In this document: positions 1 to 6,278 of the stretch, one piece after another
How the letters are laid out: the number at the start of each line of letters is the position of its first letter
How positions within the stretch are numbered: position 1 is the first letter of the stretch
Notes under the pieces: model-generated
Database searches by the model: none
What the model was told of the DNA's origin: nothing
What the model saw: only the letters and a program-made list of their open reading frames with translations
Program-made: the position numbers and the translations under genes
NCBI RefSeq assembly: GCF_937875265.1
Contig: NZ_CALLXM010000218.1
Location: 1-18,028, forward strand
Source of the DNA: an uncultured Acetobacter sp.
GTDB lineage: Bacteria > Pseudomonadota > Alphaproteobacteria > Acetobacterales > Acetobacteraceae
Length of the DNA: 18,028 nt
Direction: 5' to 3'

Positions 1-824
1 CCGGAATTTGCACCGGACAACGCAAACGTTCCCAGAACGCCGCGCCAGGGCACCTGCGTGAAGAACTGCGCACGCAACGCAGGTGTCAGATCCATAATTA
101 GACAGGCCTGACCGCAGTCACCCGGCGTGGTTGAGGTGCCGTTGGCTTCAACAATATAGCCGGTCTGTGTCAGCTGGCCGGGAACGCCCCCGTTATCACC
201 TGGATAAACAAAGTCACCGGCCCCCATAATCCCGTAAAAATGACCTTCATCCGGGGGGGTGCCCTGATCCAGCGCCTGCTGCCACGACAGATCCTGATAA
301 TACGTCTGGCCGGGCAGCAGATTGGGAGTATCCCCCGGAATGACCTGCCCGGGCGTACCACTCAAGCTGTTTAGTGTGGCAATAGAGGCCTGAATCAGGG
401 CAACACCAAGCCCACCAGACGTATCATAATTGGCAACACTTTTCCCCGTCGTGCCGTTGTAAAACTGCACATTGGAAACCGTTGTATCTGACTGCAAATA
501 TCCGTACGTGCCATCCCCATACATATAGCCATAGGGGGAGCTGACAGCTGTTCCGGCCTGTGTAGGAAACCATGCGGGACCGTTTTTGCTGCTGTTCATC
601 CCTACTGCGATATTGAAAGAATCCGAGCCTGTATCAAACAGATACTCTTCCGGCTGGGCATTATTCACCCCGGCCTTCACCCCTAGGCGGCTAAAAGAAT
701 AGCCACTGTCAGTCTCCGTAATAATATCGAGCGGAATTTCTGCTGCCCGAGCATGCTGCTCGTAGCAGGAAAAAACACAGCTCATGAAAAACAGCCGGCG
801 GGAAACCACACGAAATGACAGCAT
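1..824 (-). CDS. Exported pepsin-like (A1-type) aspartic protease-like protein, C-terminus outside window
   Basis: An open frame of 274 codons begins at ATG 824 and leaves the window without a stop. Residues 1-28 look like a signal peptide with an ARA|AE cleavage site, so the product is probably periplasmic or secreted. The mature part contains FDTGSDSFNIAVG (63-75), which resembles the first catalytic DTGS loop of pepsin-type proteases. It is followed by YGDGTYGYLQSDTTV (103-117), resembling the pepsin flap strand (YGDGS..G....DTV), and GIMGAGDF (198-205), resembling GI(M/L)GLG. Order and spacing fit an N-terminal pepsin lobe. A second DTG, needed for a two-lobed enzyme, would lie beyond the window. 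C237 and C241 could form a disulphide. No strong ribosome site lies directly before ATG 824; a GAGGAGG lies about 40 bases upstream, and TTG 836 is an alternative start. The family call is from motifs only; a non-proteolytic relative is possible. Confidence 0.6.
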   Translation of the reverse strand, partial: MLSFRVVSRRLFFMSCVFSCYEQHARAAEIPLDIITETDSGYSFSRLGVKAGVNNAQPEEYLFDTGSDSFNIAVGMNSSKNGPAWFPTQAGTAVSSPYGYMYGDGTYGYLQSDTTVSNVQFYNGTTGKSVANYDTSGGLGVALIQASIATLNSLSGTPGQVIPGDTPNLLPGQTYYQDLSWQQALDQGTPPDEGHFYGIMGAGDFVYPGDNGGVPGQLTQTGYIVEANGTSTTPGDCGQACLIMDLTPALRAQFFTQVPWRGVLGTFALSGANS

Positions 825-875
825 CTGAACTCTCAATCATCAGGATTTCTTAAACATTACCTCCTCGTTATAATG

Positions 876-889
876 TGTCAAAAATGACA
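876..889. promoter_or_regulatory. Perfect inverted repeat TGTCA-AAAA-TGACA, candidate operator
   Basis: TGTCA (876-880) and TGACA (885-889) form a perfect palindrome around AAAA. It lies in the gap between the metallopeptidase gene and the pepsin-like gene, just upstream of a TATAAC-like box and a GAGGAGG on the minus strand, where a promoter for the pepsin-like gene would be expected. No regulator can be named from the sequence. Confidence 0.3.
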
Positions 890-966
890 AAGAAGTTCTT
901 TCTGCTTCAATTGTTACGAAATCATGACGGTGTGTTCAAAAAGCACCACTTTTAGAGGCCACGACC

Positions 967-1836
967 TTAAAGGGTAGGCGCGCTAAAGGTATCACACTGG
1001 TGAATGTCACCGCTTTGCATGCCACGGCTGAACCAGTTGACGCGCTGTGCGGATGTGCCGTGTGTAAAGCTGTCCGGCACAACATATCCCTGCCCTTGCC
1101 GCTCCAGACGGTCATCGCCCACAGCGGAGGCTGCATTCAGGCCTTCCTGTACATCGCCTGATTGCAGGATTTGGCGTGCGTCATTGGCTCGCTTTGCCCA
1201 GACCCCGGCAAAGCAATCTGCCTGCAACTCAGTCCGGACAGAAGCTCCCGTGGCACCGCGCTCGGCCATACCGGACGTCTGCTTTTCAACCTGCGCCATA
1301 ATCCCGAGTTCATTCTGGACATGGTGCCCGATTTCATGCGCAACGACATAAGCCTGCGCAAAATCACCGCCTGCACCCAGCCGGTTTTTCAGTTCCTGAA
1401 AAAAGGCGAGATCCAGATACACCTTGTGGTCAGCTGGGCAGTAGAATGGCCCCACAGATGTCTGGGCATAGCCACACCCGGACTGCGTTGCTCCGGTAAA
1501 CAGAACCAGATGGGGTTCATGATACGTACGGCCCATCTGCTGGAAGTAAGATGTCCAGACATCTTCAGTCGAGGCCAGAATGCGGGATATAAACTGCCTC
1601 TGAAGGTCCGGCCGCTGCGCAGGCTGCGGCGCAACAACGGCGCTTTGGCTACCAGAAGACACACTGCCTTCAAGCAAGCTGAAAACAATTTTGGGATCCA
1701 CTCCAAAATACAGAGCACCAATCGCCAGAAGAACCCCGCCAATGCCAATCTTCAGCGGTGCGCGCCCACCGCCCCTGCCGCCTGAACCGCGTTCATCGTC
1801 AATATTGGAACTTTCCCGCTCATCATCCAGACGCAT
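967..1836 (-). CDS. ypfJ: Membrane-anchored zinc metallopeptidase of the YpfJ family (neutral zinc metallopeptidase)
   Basis: The 289-residue product matches the YpfJ/neutral zinc metallopeptidase family (Pfam Zn_peptidase) over its whole length. It starts with the acidic/Gly-Arg-rich head MRLDDERESSNIDDERGSGG, followed by one membrane helix at about residues 28-46, so the catalytic part should be periplasmic. The zinc site HEIGHH is at 167-172, and ELQADCFAGVWA (203-214) supplies the likely third ligand, E203. The family-typical CGYAQTSVGPFYCPAD stretch is at 121-136 and FTHGTSAQRVNWFSRG at 257-272. The natural substrate of this family is not established. The start is supported by an AAAGGG shortly upstream. 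The gene lies 107 bases downstream of imuA on the same strand, with an 8-bp inverted repeat between them, so co-transcription is uncertain. Confidence 0.9.
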   Translation of the reverse strand: MRLDDERESSNIDDERGSGGRGGGRAPLKIGIGGVLLAIGALYFGVDPKIVFSLLEGSVSSGSQSAVVAPQPAQRPDLQRQFISRILASTEDVWTSYFQQMGRTYHEPHLVLFTGATQSGCGYAQTSVGPFYCPADHKVYLDLAFFQELKNRLGAGGDFAQAYVVAHEIGHHVQNELGIMAQVEKQTSGMAERGATGASVRTELQADCFAGVWAKRANDARQILQSGDVQEGLNAASAVGDDRLERQGQGYVVPDSFTHGTSAQRVNWFSRGMQSGDIHQCDTFSAPTL

Positions 1837-1872
1837 GCCATGACCCTTTCTGTGCCTGATAATCGACTTAGT

Positions 1873-1897
1873 GGCTGATCTTTACCACGGATCAGCC
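1873..1897. repeat. Perfect 8-bp inverted repeat between imuA and ypfJ
   Basis: GGCTGATC (1873-1880) and GATCAGCC (1890-1897) pair around a 9-base loop. Read on the minus strand it lies after imuA and before ypfJ. No T-run follows it, so it could be a weak terminator, an mRNA-processing hairpin or an operator. Confidence 0.5.
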
Positions 1898-1943
1898 TCA
1901 GGCAAGACAAGAAGAAACAGCCGGATCACACGGCCCCATCACA

Positions 1944-2729
1944 TCAGGCGCGCAAGGCACTCCGCCACCATGAACGCCGGGAAGCTTCCTGCCGGGCGTT
2001 ATGCATTCCAGCACCCGGCAGAACTGAAAAAGGGTGTGTTTCATACCGGGCCGGATCAATTACCCACCCGGCAGACCCGCCATGATGATGGCTCAGCAGT
2101 TCAATAGACCAGCGCTCTTCCGCTGCATAAGCACCCCCTACGGGGTTATCTCTGAGGCTGAACGTGGTGCTTGGCCCAATTTTCCAGCGTGTTGCACTCA
2201 GGCACTGTGAGGGACCGTCTGCCAGAAAGACTGAACGATAGAGCAGAAAGCCCGTCGCCCCACGCTCATGCGCCGCCCGTTGCAAACGGCGCGTCGTGAC
2301 AAGATCCGGTGCCATGCGGATATCAGCCACCACAGCACCAACACCCGGCTCACGCAGCACAGCCTCACATAACTCTATAAAAGACGCCTGCGTGGCCGTT
2401 ACACAAATCAGCCGACCCGGATTGAGACCGGCCTGCTCAACACCTGCAACGCATAGATCAAGATGCTCTTCACCAATCCAGATAACCGCCCCGGTGGTAC
2501 GGGCCAAAATTGCGGCCACAAAGCGTGCGGGTTTAGCAGAAAGCTGCCGGTCACTGCCTGCGCCAAAAAATTCATGCACGGTTCCTTTTTCCAGACCGCC
2601 ACCTAGACGCGCATCTATTTCCGCCACGCCCGTTGAAAGCCTTTGCGTCATGGAGTGACCGGGATCCGTGTTCATCCGGGCAATCCGTTCCCGCAGCAAG
2701 CCCAGTGTATCTGAGTGTGATGACGCCAT
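1944..2729 (-). CDS. imuA: ImuA, RecA-like SOS mutagenesis accessory protein
   Basis: The 261-residue product has the layout of alphaproteobacterial ImuA, a RecA-fold protein that works with ImuB and the DnaE2 polymerase in error-prone lesion bypass. The STGVAEIDARLGGGLEKGTVHEF segment (32-54) is the RecA/ImuA-type entry to the ATPase fold. The following loop, FFGAGSDRQ (54-62), lacks an intact Walker A GKT, as is usual in ImuA. VIWIGEEHLDL (82-92), VGAVVADIR (130-138) and ATRWKI (179-184) are further core strands. Start ATG 2729 is well placed: an AGGAGG lies 8 bases upstream. A LexA box sits inside the promoter, so SOS induction is expected. Oddly, imuB and dnaE2, normally directly downstream, are absent here; ypfJ follows instead. 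They may be elsewhere or lost. Confidence 0.85.
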   Translation of the reverse strand: MASSHSDTLGLLRERIARMNTDPGHSMTQRLSTGVAEIDARLGGGLEKGTVHEFFGAGSDRQLSAKPARFVAAILARTTGAVIWIGEEHLDLCVAGVEQAGLNPGRLICVTATQASFIELCEAVLREPGVGAVVADIRMAPDLVTTRRLQRAAHERGATGFLLYRSVFLADGPSQCLSATRWKIGPSTTFSLRDNPVGGAYAAEERWSIELLSHHHGGSAGWVIDPARYETHPFSVLPGAGMHNARQEASRRSWWRSALRA

Positions 2730-2752
2730 GAGTGCATCCTCCTGTTCCGCTT

Positions 2753-2781
2753 CTTATAAGAAGAACAAAACAGGAACTCAA
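2753..2781 (-). promoter_or_regulatory. Promoter of imuA with LexA (SOS) box in the spacer
   Basis: On the minus strand TTGAGT (2781-2776) and TATAAG (2758-2753) are separated by exactly 17 bases, a good sigma70-type promoter. Within it lies GTTC-CTGTTTT-GTTC (2777-2763), a perfect match to the alphaproteobacterial LexA consensus GTTC-N7-GTTC. LexA bound there would cover both the -35 element and the spacer. The imuA ribosome site AGGAGG (2743-2738) follows closely. Confidence 0.85.
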
Positions 2782-3087
2782 GATAATTTTGACCGGTCTG
2801 CGCAGCCCATCCCCGGCCTATTTCCCACCCGTGCCCGCTAACGCCTTGCACCCGCTCATAAAACGATCACTGAAGCACTGTTTGAAAAATTGTGCTGGGC
2901 GGATCTTTTCGCGCCTGACGGCACAGGCTTTTCTGCGGACAGTAAAAATGGGCAATTCCCTGCATTATCCATCTCATAAATCTTTAAATTCTGACTATAC
3001 CCCTCAGGGGTTCAAGAAGCCGCCGCATGAGTATTATAGGCTTTACAACGCCTGCCTGATGCTTTCTTTAAGAAACCATTCACCGGA
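2782..3087. other. Intergenic region between imuA and the copper-uptake genes
   Basis: Beyond the imuA promoter this stretch shows no convincing gene. An open frame through it (from 2732 on the plus strand) has no recognisable product and runs into the DUF2946 gene in another frame. The right-hand half is AT-richer and holds the palindrome at 2996-3014. A TATTATAG at about 3034-3041 could be an alternative -10 element. Confidence 0.5.
2996..3014. promoter_or_regulatory. CsoR-operator-like palindrome TATACCCC-TCA-GGGG upstream of the copper genes
   Basis: CCCC (3000-3003) and GGGG (3007-3010) pair around TCA, with AT-rich flanks: TATA on the left and TTCA on the right. G/C tracts flanked by AT half-sites are typical of CsoR/RcnR-family operators. 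The left flank GACTATAC could also serve as a -10 element. The position, 77 bases before the DUF2946 gene, suits control of that gene and the receptor. This is an inference from shape; the right half-site is imperfect. Confidence 0.3.
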
Positions 3088-3573
3088 ATGGATGCGAACA
3101 CTCACGCCATGCGCCGTTCAAACACAGCTCCCCTCTTACTGGCGACACTTGGTCGCTGGCTGCTGGTGTGCTGCGTTCTGTTGGGGCTGGGCGGGCAGCT
3201 TCTGCTGCAAAGTAACGCTCTGCCGGATGAAGCGCCCAGAGTGACCTTTGAGCGCCTGACCGGCCTGCAAATCGGGTCAGATCAGCCTGACCCGACCGCT
3301 ATGCCCATCTCGCACATGAGTGCAGGGCACATGCATATGCACATGATGCCACACGCCAAAGCACATGAGCATTCCAGGCATCATCATGACGGGTCATGCC
3401 CGCTCTGCCCCTTGCTGCATCTTCCGGCTGTTATTTTCAGTCTCGCTTTTATTGCGGCACTCATTCTGGTCGCGTGGTCACGCCCGGCTTATAGCGTCCG
3501 GCTTCCACGTGGGCCGCCGCTGTGCGCCATTGTCCTCCGCCCTCCTCCGACAGGGCCACCAATCTTCATCTGA
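3088..3573 (+). CDS. DUF2946-type His/Met-rich membrane protein, probably linked to copper handling
   Basis: The product is 161 residues. A hydrophobic segment at about 16-40 and another at 112-131 flank a loop rich in histidine and methionine (72-100, with the core HMSAGHMHMHMMPH). A CPLC motif follows at 104-107, then a C-terminal PRGPP (140-144) and RPPPTGPP. This pattern (Cys pair before the second helix, PRGPP tail) is typical of DUF2946 proteins, often found next to TonB-dependent copper receptors. The His/Met loop is a plausible Cu(I)/Cu(II) ligand set, so a role as periplasmic copper binder or helper is inferred; the biochemical function is unknown. Met8 (3109) is an alternative start; neither has a strong ribosome site. 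The receptor gene follows after 90 bases. Confidence 0.75.
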   Translation: MDANTHAMRRSNTAPLLLATLGRWLLVCCVLLGLGGQLLLQSNALPDEAPRVTFERLTGLQIGSDQPDPTAMPISHMSAGHMHMHMMPHAKAHEHSRHHHDGSCPLCPLLHLPAVIFSLAFIAALILVAWSRPAYSVRLPRGPPLCAIVLRPPPTGPPIFI

Positions 3574-3601
3574 AACTCATCGCGCTGGCATTTTGCAGGC
3601 C

Positions 3602-3617
3602 TTCAGGACGCCCTGAA
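3602..3617 (+). repeat. Small hairpin TTCAGG-ACGC-CCTGAA ahead of the receptor gene
   Basis: A perfect 6-bp stem with a 4-base loop lies in the 90-base gap between the DUF2946 gene and the receptor gene. No T-run follows, so it is not a clear terminator. It could affect relative expression of the two genes. Confidence 0.35.
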
Positions 3618-3663
3618 CGCATGCGGTGCTGGCTGTTTCTGTTTCAATGAAGGTCCTTACAAA

Positions 3664-5847
3664 ATGTCTTGTCTTTTTGTTCGGCATACCGTGCGCGCCA
3701 GCCTGCTCGCTGGCGGTTGTGCACTGGCATGCAATGCCGTGGCCACATCCGCCGCGCACGCGCAAAGCCGTCCACCTGCCACGCCTGTTTCCGCAGAATC
3801 CTTAACGTTGCCGCCCTCCCAAACTGCGGATGAAAAAACTACCCGTACCTCTACGGAGCAGCTTACGGTCAACGGAACCCGGCACCCGGTTTCCACCAAC
3901 CCGGATACCGCCAGCCTGTTTCGGCACAGCCTTGGCTTCAGTGCCTATTCCGGCGGGGGTGTTTCTGCCCTGCCTGTGCTGAATGGTATGGCGGACGAGC
4001 GGGTTGCTACCTTTGTCGATGGCATGCGTATCCCGTCCGCCTGCCCCAACCACATGAACCCGGCCATGTCTTATATTGATCCGGATGCTGTTTCTTCAGC
4101 CGTCGCCATTGCTGGCATTACCTCTGTCAGTCAGGGGGGAGACAGCACGGGCGGCACGCTGGAGGTAAACCGGAAGGACCCGCTTTTTTCCAGCACATCC
4201 AAACTTCTCGTCACAGGGCATGTGCGGGGGGATTACCGCAGCAACGGTGGCGGCTCCGGAGCATCCGGGTCCCTCACTACGGCCAATGACTGGCTGAGCC
4301 TGCGTTATACCGGCTCTTACAATCATGCCAGTGACTATCATACTGGTGGCAAAGAGCGGCGCGTTCTTTCCACAAGTTATCTCAGCTTTAATCACGCTGT
4401 TACGCTGGGCATTAAGAAAGAAAACCACCAGCTCACCGTTACCGCTGGCCAGCAGGATATCCCCTACGAGGGCTTTCCCAACCAGTACATGGATATGACC
4501 AATAACCGCTCCACCTTTGTAAACGGCAAATACAAAGGCGATTTTAACTGGGGCACTCTGGAGGCGCGTGGTTTCTGGCAGCGGGTCGACCATGTGATGA
4601 ACATGCTCTCTGACAAAGGGGGCCATACCCCCACAACGGGCATGCCGATGAATACCGACACCCGCACGGCAGGCTATTCCATCAAGGCGACCATTCCCCT
4701 CGGCCTGAAACACACCCTCGGGCTCGGGAGTTCGTTTGATCATAACGGCCTGAATGACTGGTGGCCGCCCCTGATGGGCAGCATGATGATGGGCCCGAAC
4801 ACGTTCCATAATATCAACCAGGGACACCGGGACCGCCTCGGCCACTATATTGAATGGAAGGCACAGTGGTTGCCCCGTTTCTCTACGGAACTGGGCCTCC
4901 GGAATGATCTGGTGATGATGAATACCGGCCCGGTCGCCCCGTATTCATGGACCGGCATGATGAACATGGCGGACGCCATGGCCGCCAAGCAGTTCAACGC
5001 GGCCTCCCGCGGGCGCACGGACACCAATTTTGATGTCACCGCTCTGGGGCGGTGGACCATACTGGACAGCCTGACTCTGGAAGGCGGCTATGCGCGCAAA
5101 AGCCGCGCACCCAGCCTGTACGAACGCTACTCATGGGGGCAAGGCGCTATGAGCAGTTCTATGATCGGTTGGTTTGGGGACGGCAATGGCTATGTCGGCA
5201 ACCTCAACCTCAAGTCTGAAATTGCCAATACACTCAGCACCACCCTGACCTGGCATGACCCGGTAAATTACGCATGGGAACTTAAGGTTCAGCCTTATTA
5301 TACCTATACCCATAACTATATAAATGTGATGCGTATTGGCTCGCTTTCCAACGGGTTGTCTAAACTTCAGTTCGTCAACCACAATGCCCGGAGCTACGGC
5401 ATCAACAGTTCCGGCTTTGTCAGGCTCTGGACAGCTCCGGCGTTTGGCACAGGGGAACTTCGCGCCAACCTGAACTGGGTCCGTGGGCAGGATCTGGTAA
5501 CGCATTCCGGCCTGTATCATCAGATGCCAGCCAATGGTTCCATCAGCCTGCACGAGACCTATAAAAACTGGACGGGCCGCGTTGAGGTCACGCTGGTCAA
5601 AGCCAAGAATACGGTGGACTGGCTGCGCAATGAGCCTCGTACACCGGGCTATGCTTTGCTGGGATTAGGCGGAAGCTATCACTGGCGGGTCTTTACGCTG
5701 GATGCCAGCGTCGAGAATCTATTGAACCAGAATTACTACCTGCCTCTGGGCGGCCTCTCTCTGGGAGACTATCGCGCAACCGGAGTTCTTGGCCCGCTTG
5801 CCGGTTTGGGCCGCTCCTTTAACATGAGCCTGACCGCTTCGTTTTAA
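3664..5847 (+). CDS. TonB-dependent outer-membrane copper receptor (OprC/NosA-like)
   Basis: This 727-residue protein has a signal peptide ending at AHA|QS (about residue 33), a TonB-box-like EQLTVNG (65-71), a plug domain (about 80-175, with FVDGMRIPSACPNHM and GGTLEV) and a beta-barrel ending in aromatic Phe (SLTASF), as expected of outer-membrane proteins. The plug carries C127-x3-M131 and the barrel carries H310-x-M312. Together these match the CxxxM/HxM copper site described for Pseudomonas OprC. Extra Met clusters (GSMMMGP, TGMMNMADAM) lie on predicted barrel loops. It should import copper with energy from TonB-ExbB-ExbD, encoded elsewhere. GAAGG at 3649-3653 is the likely ribosome site. 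The DUF2946 gene just upstream supports a metal role; the exact substrate is inferred. Confidence 0.88.
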   Translation: MSCLFVRHTVRASLLAGGCALACNAVATSAAHAQSRPPATPVSAESLTLPPSQTADEKTTRTSTEQLTVNGTRHPVSTNPDTASLFRHSLGFSAYSGGGVSALPVLNGMADERVATFVDGMRIPSACPNHMNPAMSYIDPDAVSSAVAIAGITSVSQGGDSTGGTLEVNRKDPLFSSTSKLLVTGHVRGDYRSNGGGSGASGSLTTANDWLSLRYTGSYNHASDYHTGGKERRVLSTSYLSFNHAVTLGIKKENHQLTVTAGQQDIPYEGFPNQYMDMTNNRSTFVNGKYKGDFNWGTLEARGFWQRVDHVMNMLSDKGGHTPTTGMPMNTDTRTAGYSIKATIPLGLKHTLGLGSSFDHNGLNDWWPPLMGSMMMGPNTFHNINQGHRDRLGHYIEWKAQWLPRFSTELGLRNDLVMMNTGPVAPYSWTGMMNMADAMAAKQFNAASRGRTDTNFDVTALGRWTILDSLTLEGGYARKSRAPSLYERYSWGQGAMSSSMIGWFGDGNGYVGNLNLKSEIANTLSTTLTWHDPVNYAWELKVQPYYTYTHNYINVMRIGSLSNGLSKLQFVNHNARSYGINSSGFVRLWTAPAFGTGELRANLNWVRGQDLVTHSGLYHQMPANGSISLHETYKNWTGRVEVTLVKAKNTVDWLRNEPRTPGYALLGLGGSYHWRVFTLDASVENLLNQNYYLPLGGLSLGDYRATGVLGPLAGLGRSFNMSLTASF

Positions 5848-5859
5848 AGACAATTCGCA

Positions 5860-5902
5860 CCCTGCTTTTTGATGCTGCCGATAAAGCCATCAGAAGGCAG
5901 GG
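5860..5902 (+). repeat. Long stem-loop just after the copper receptor gene
   Basis: Bases 5860-5874 and 5888-5902 form an uninterrupted 15-bp stem (13 Watson-Crick and 2 G-T/G-U pairs) with a 13-base loop, starting 12 bases after the receptor stop codon. No T-run follows, so it may stabilise the mRNA 3' end or act together with the next hairpin rather than terminate alone. Confidence 0.6.
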
Positions 5903-5958
5903 CCACCTTTACAGCGATGCCGCACAGGACGTTTCTCTGGACGCAAACATACGAAGCC

Positions 5959-6006
5959 AAATCAGGTTTTAGCTGTAACGTTCTGATTTTATGATTTTTT
6001 ATTTTG
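5959..6006 (+). terminator. Probable terminator of the copper receptor transcript
   Basis: AAATCAG (5959-5965) pairs with CTGATTT (5983-5989) and is followed by a T-rich run (TTATGATTTTTTATTTT). The stem is AT-rich and the loop is 17 bases, so termination may be partial. It also separates the receptor from the convergent tRNA gene. Confidence 0.5.
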
Positions 6007-6014
6007 GGAAAAAT

Positions 6015-6088
6015 TGGCTGGGAGACCTGGATTCGAACCAGGGCTGACCGGGTCAGAGCCGGTAGTTCTACCGCTAAACTATCTCCCA
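6015..6088 (-). tRNA. tRNA-Gln (anticodon CUG)
   Basis: Read on the minus strand this folds as a complete tRNA. The 7-bp acceptor stem is TGGGAGA/TCTCCCA, followed by discriminator G and an encoded CCA (6017-6015). The D arm contains AGCGGTAGA. The anticodon stem ACCGG/CCGGT encloses loop CTCTGAC with anticodon CTG. The T arm is CCTGG-TTCGAAT-CCAGG. The U1-A72 pair and G73 are the usual identity features of tRNA-Gln. A short T-run (ATTTTT) follows the 3' end. Confidence 0.95.
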
Positions 6089-6278
6089 GCAAGGAGATCA
6101 GGGAAGGCTTAACAGGCCGCCTCCGCTGCGGTGACGACTTCCTAGCACCGAGATTTTAGGGGTGCAAGTCCATAAACGAAAAGAAATGTAAGTTTGTCAC
6201 ATAATTGTCTTGCTCCTTTGGCCGCCCTCACCAAAAATAGTCTTAACTTGATTCAACCTCTTATTAAGGACCGGACAG

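Noticed and set aside
1162..1785. Open frame of 207 codons on the plus strand
   Set aside because: It is antisense to the zinc metallopeptidase gene, which has complete family motifs.
2732..3244. Open frame of 170 codons on the plus strand
   Set aside because: It starts inside the imuA promoter region, shows no recognisable motif and overlaps the DUF2946 gene in a different frame; the DUF2946 frame has clear membrane segments and motifs.
3274..3293. Inverted repeat GGGTCAG-ATCAGC-CTGACCC
   Set aside because: It lies within the DUF2946 coding region and is explained by codons for GSDQPDP; no regulatory role is supported.
4096..4845. Open frame of 249 codons on the minus strand
   Set aside because: It is antisense to the copper receptor and has no family resemblance.
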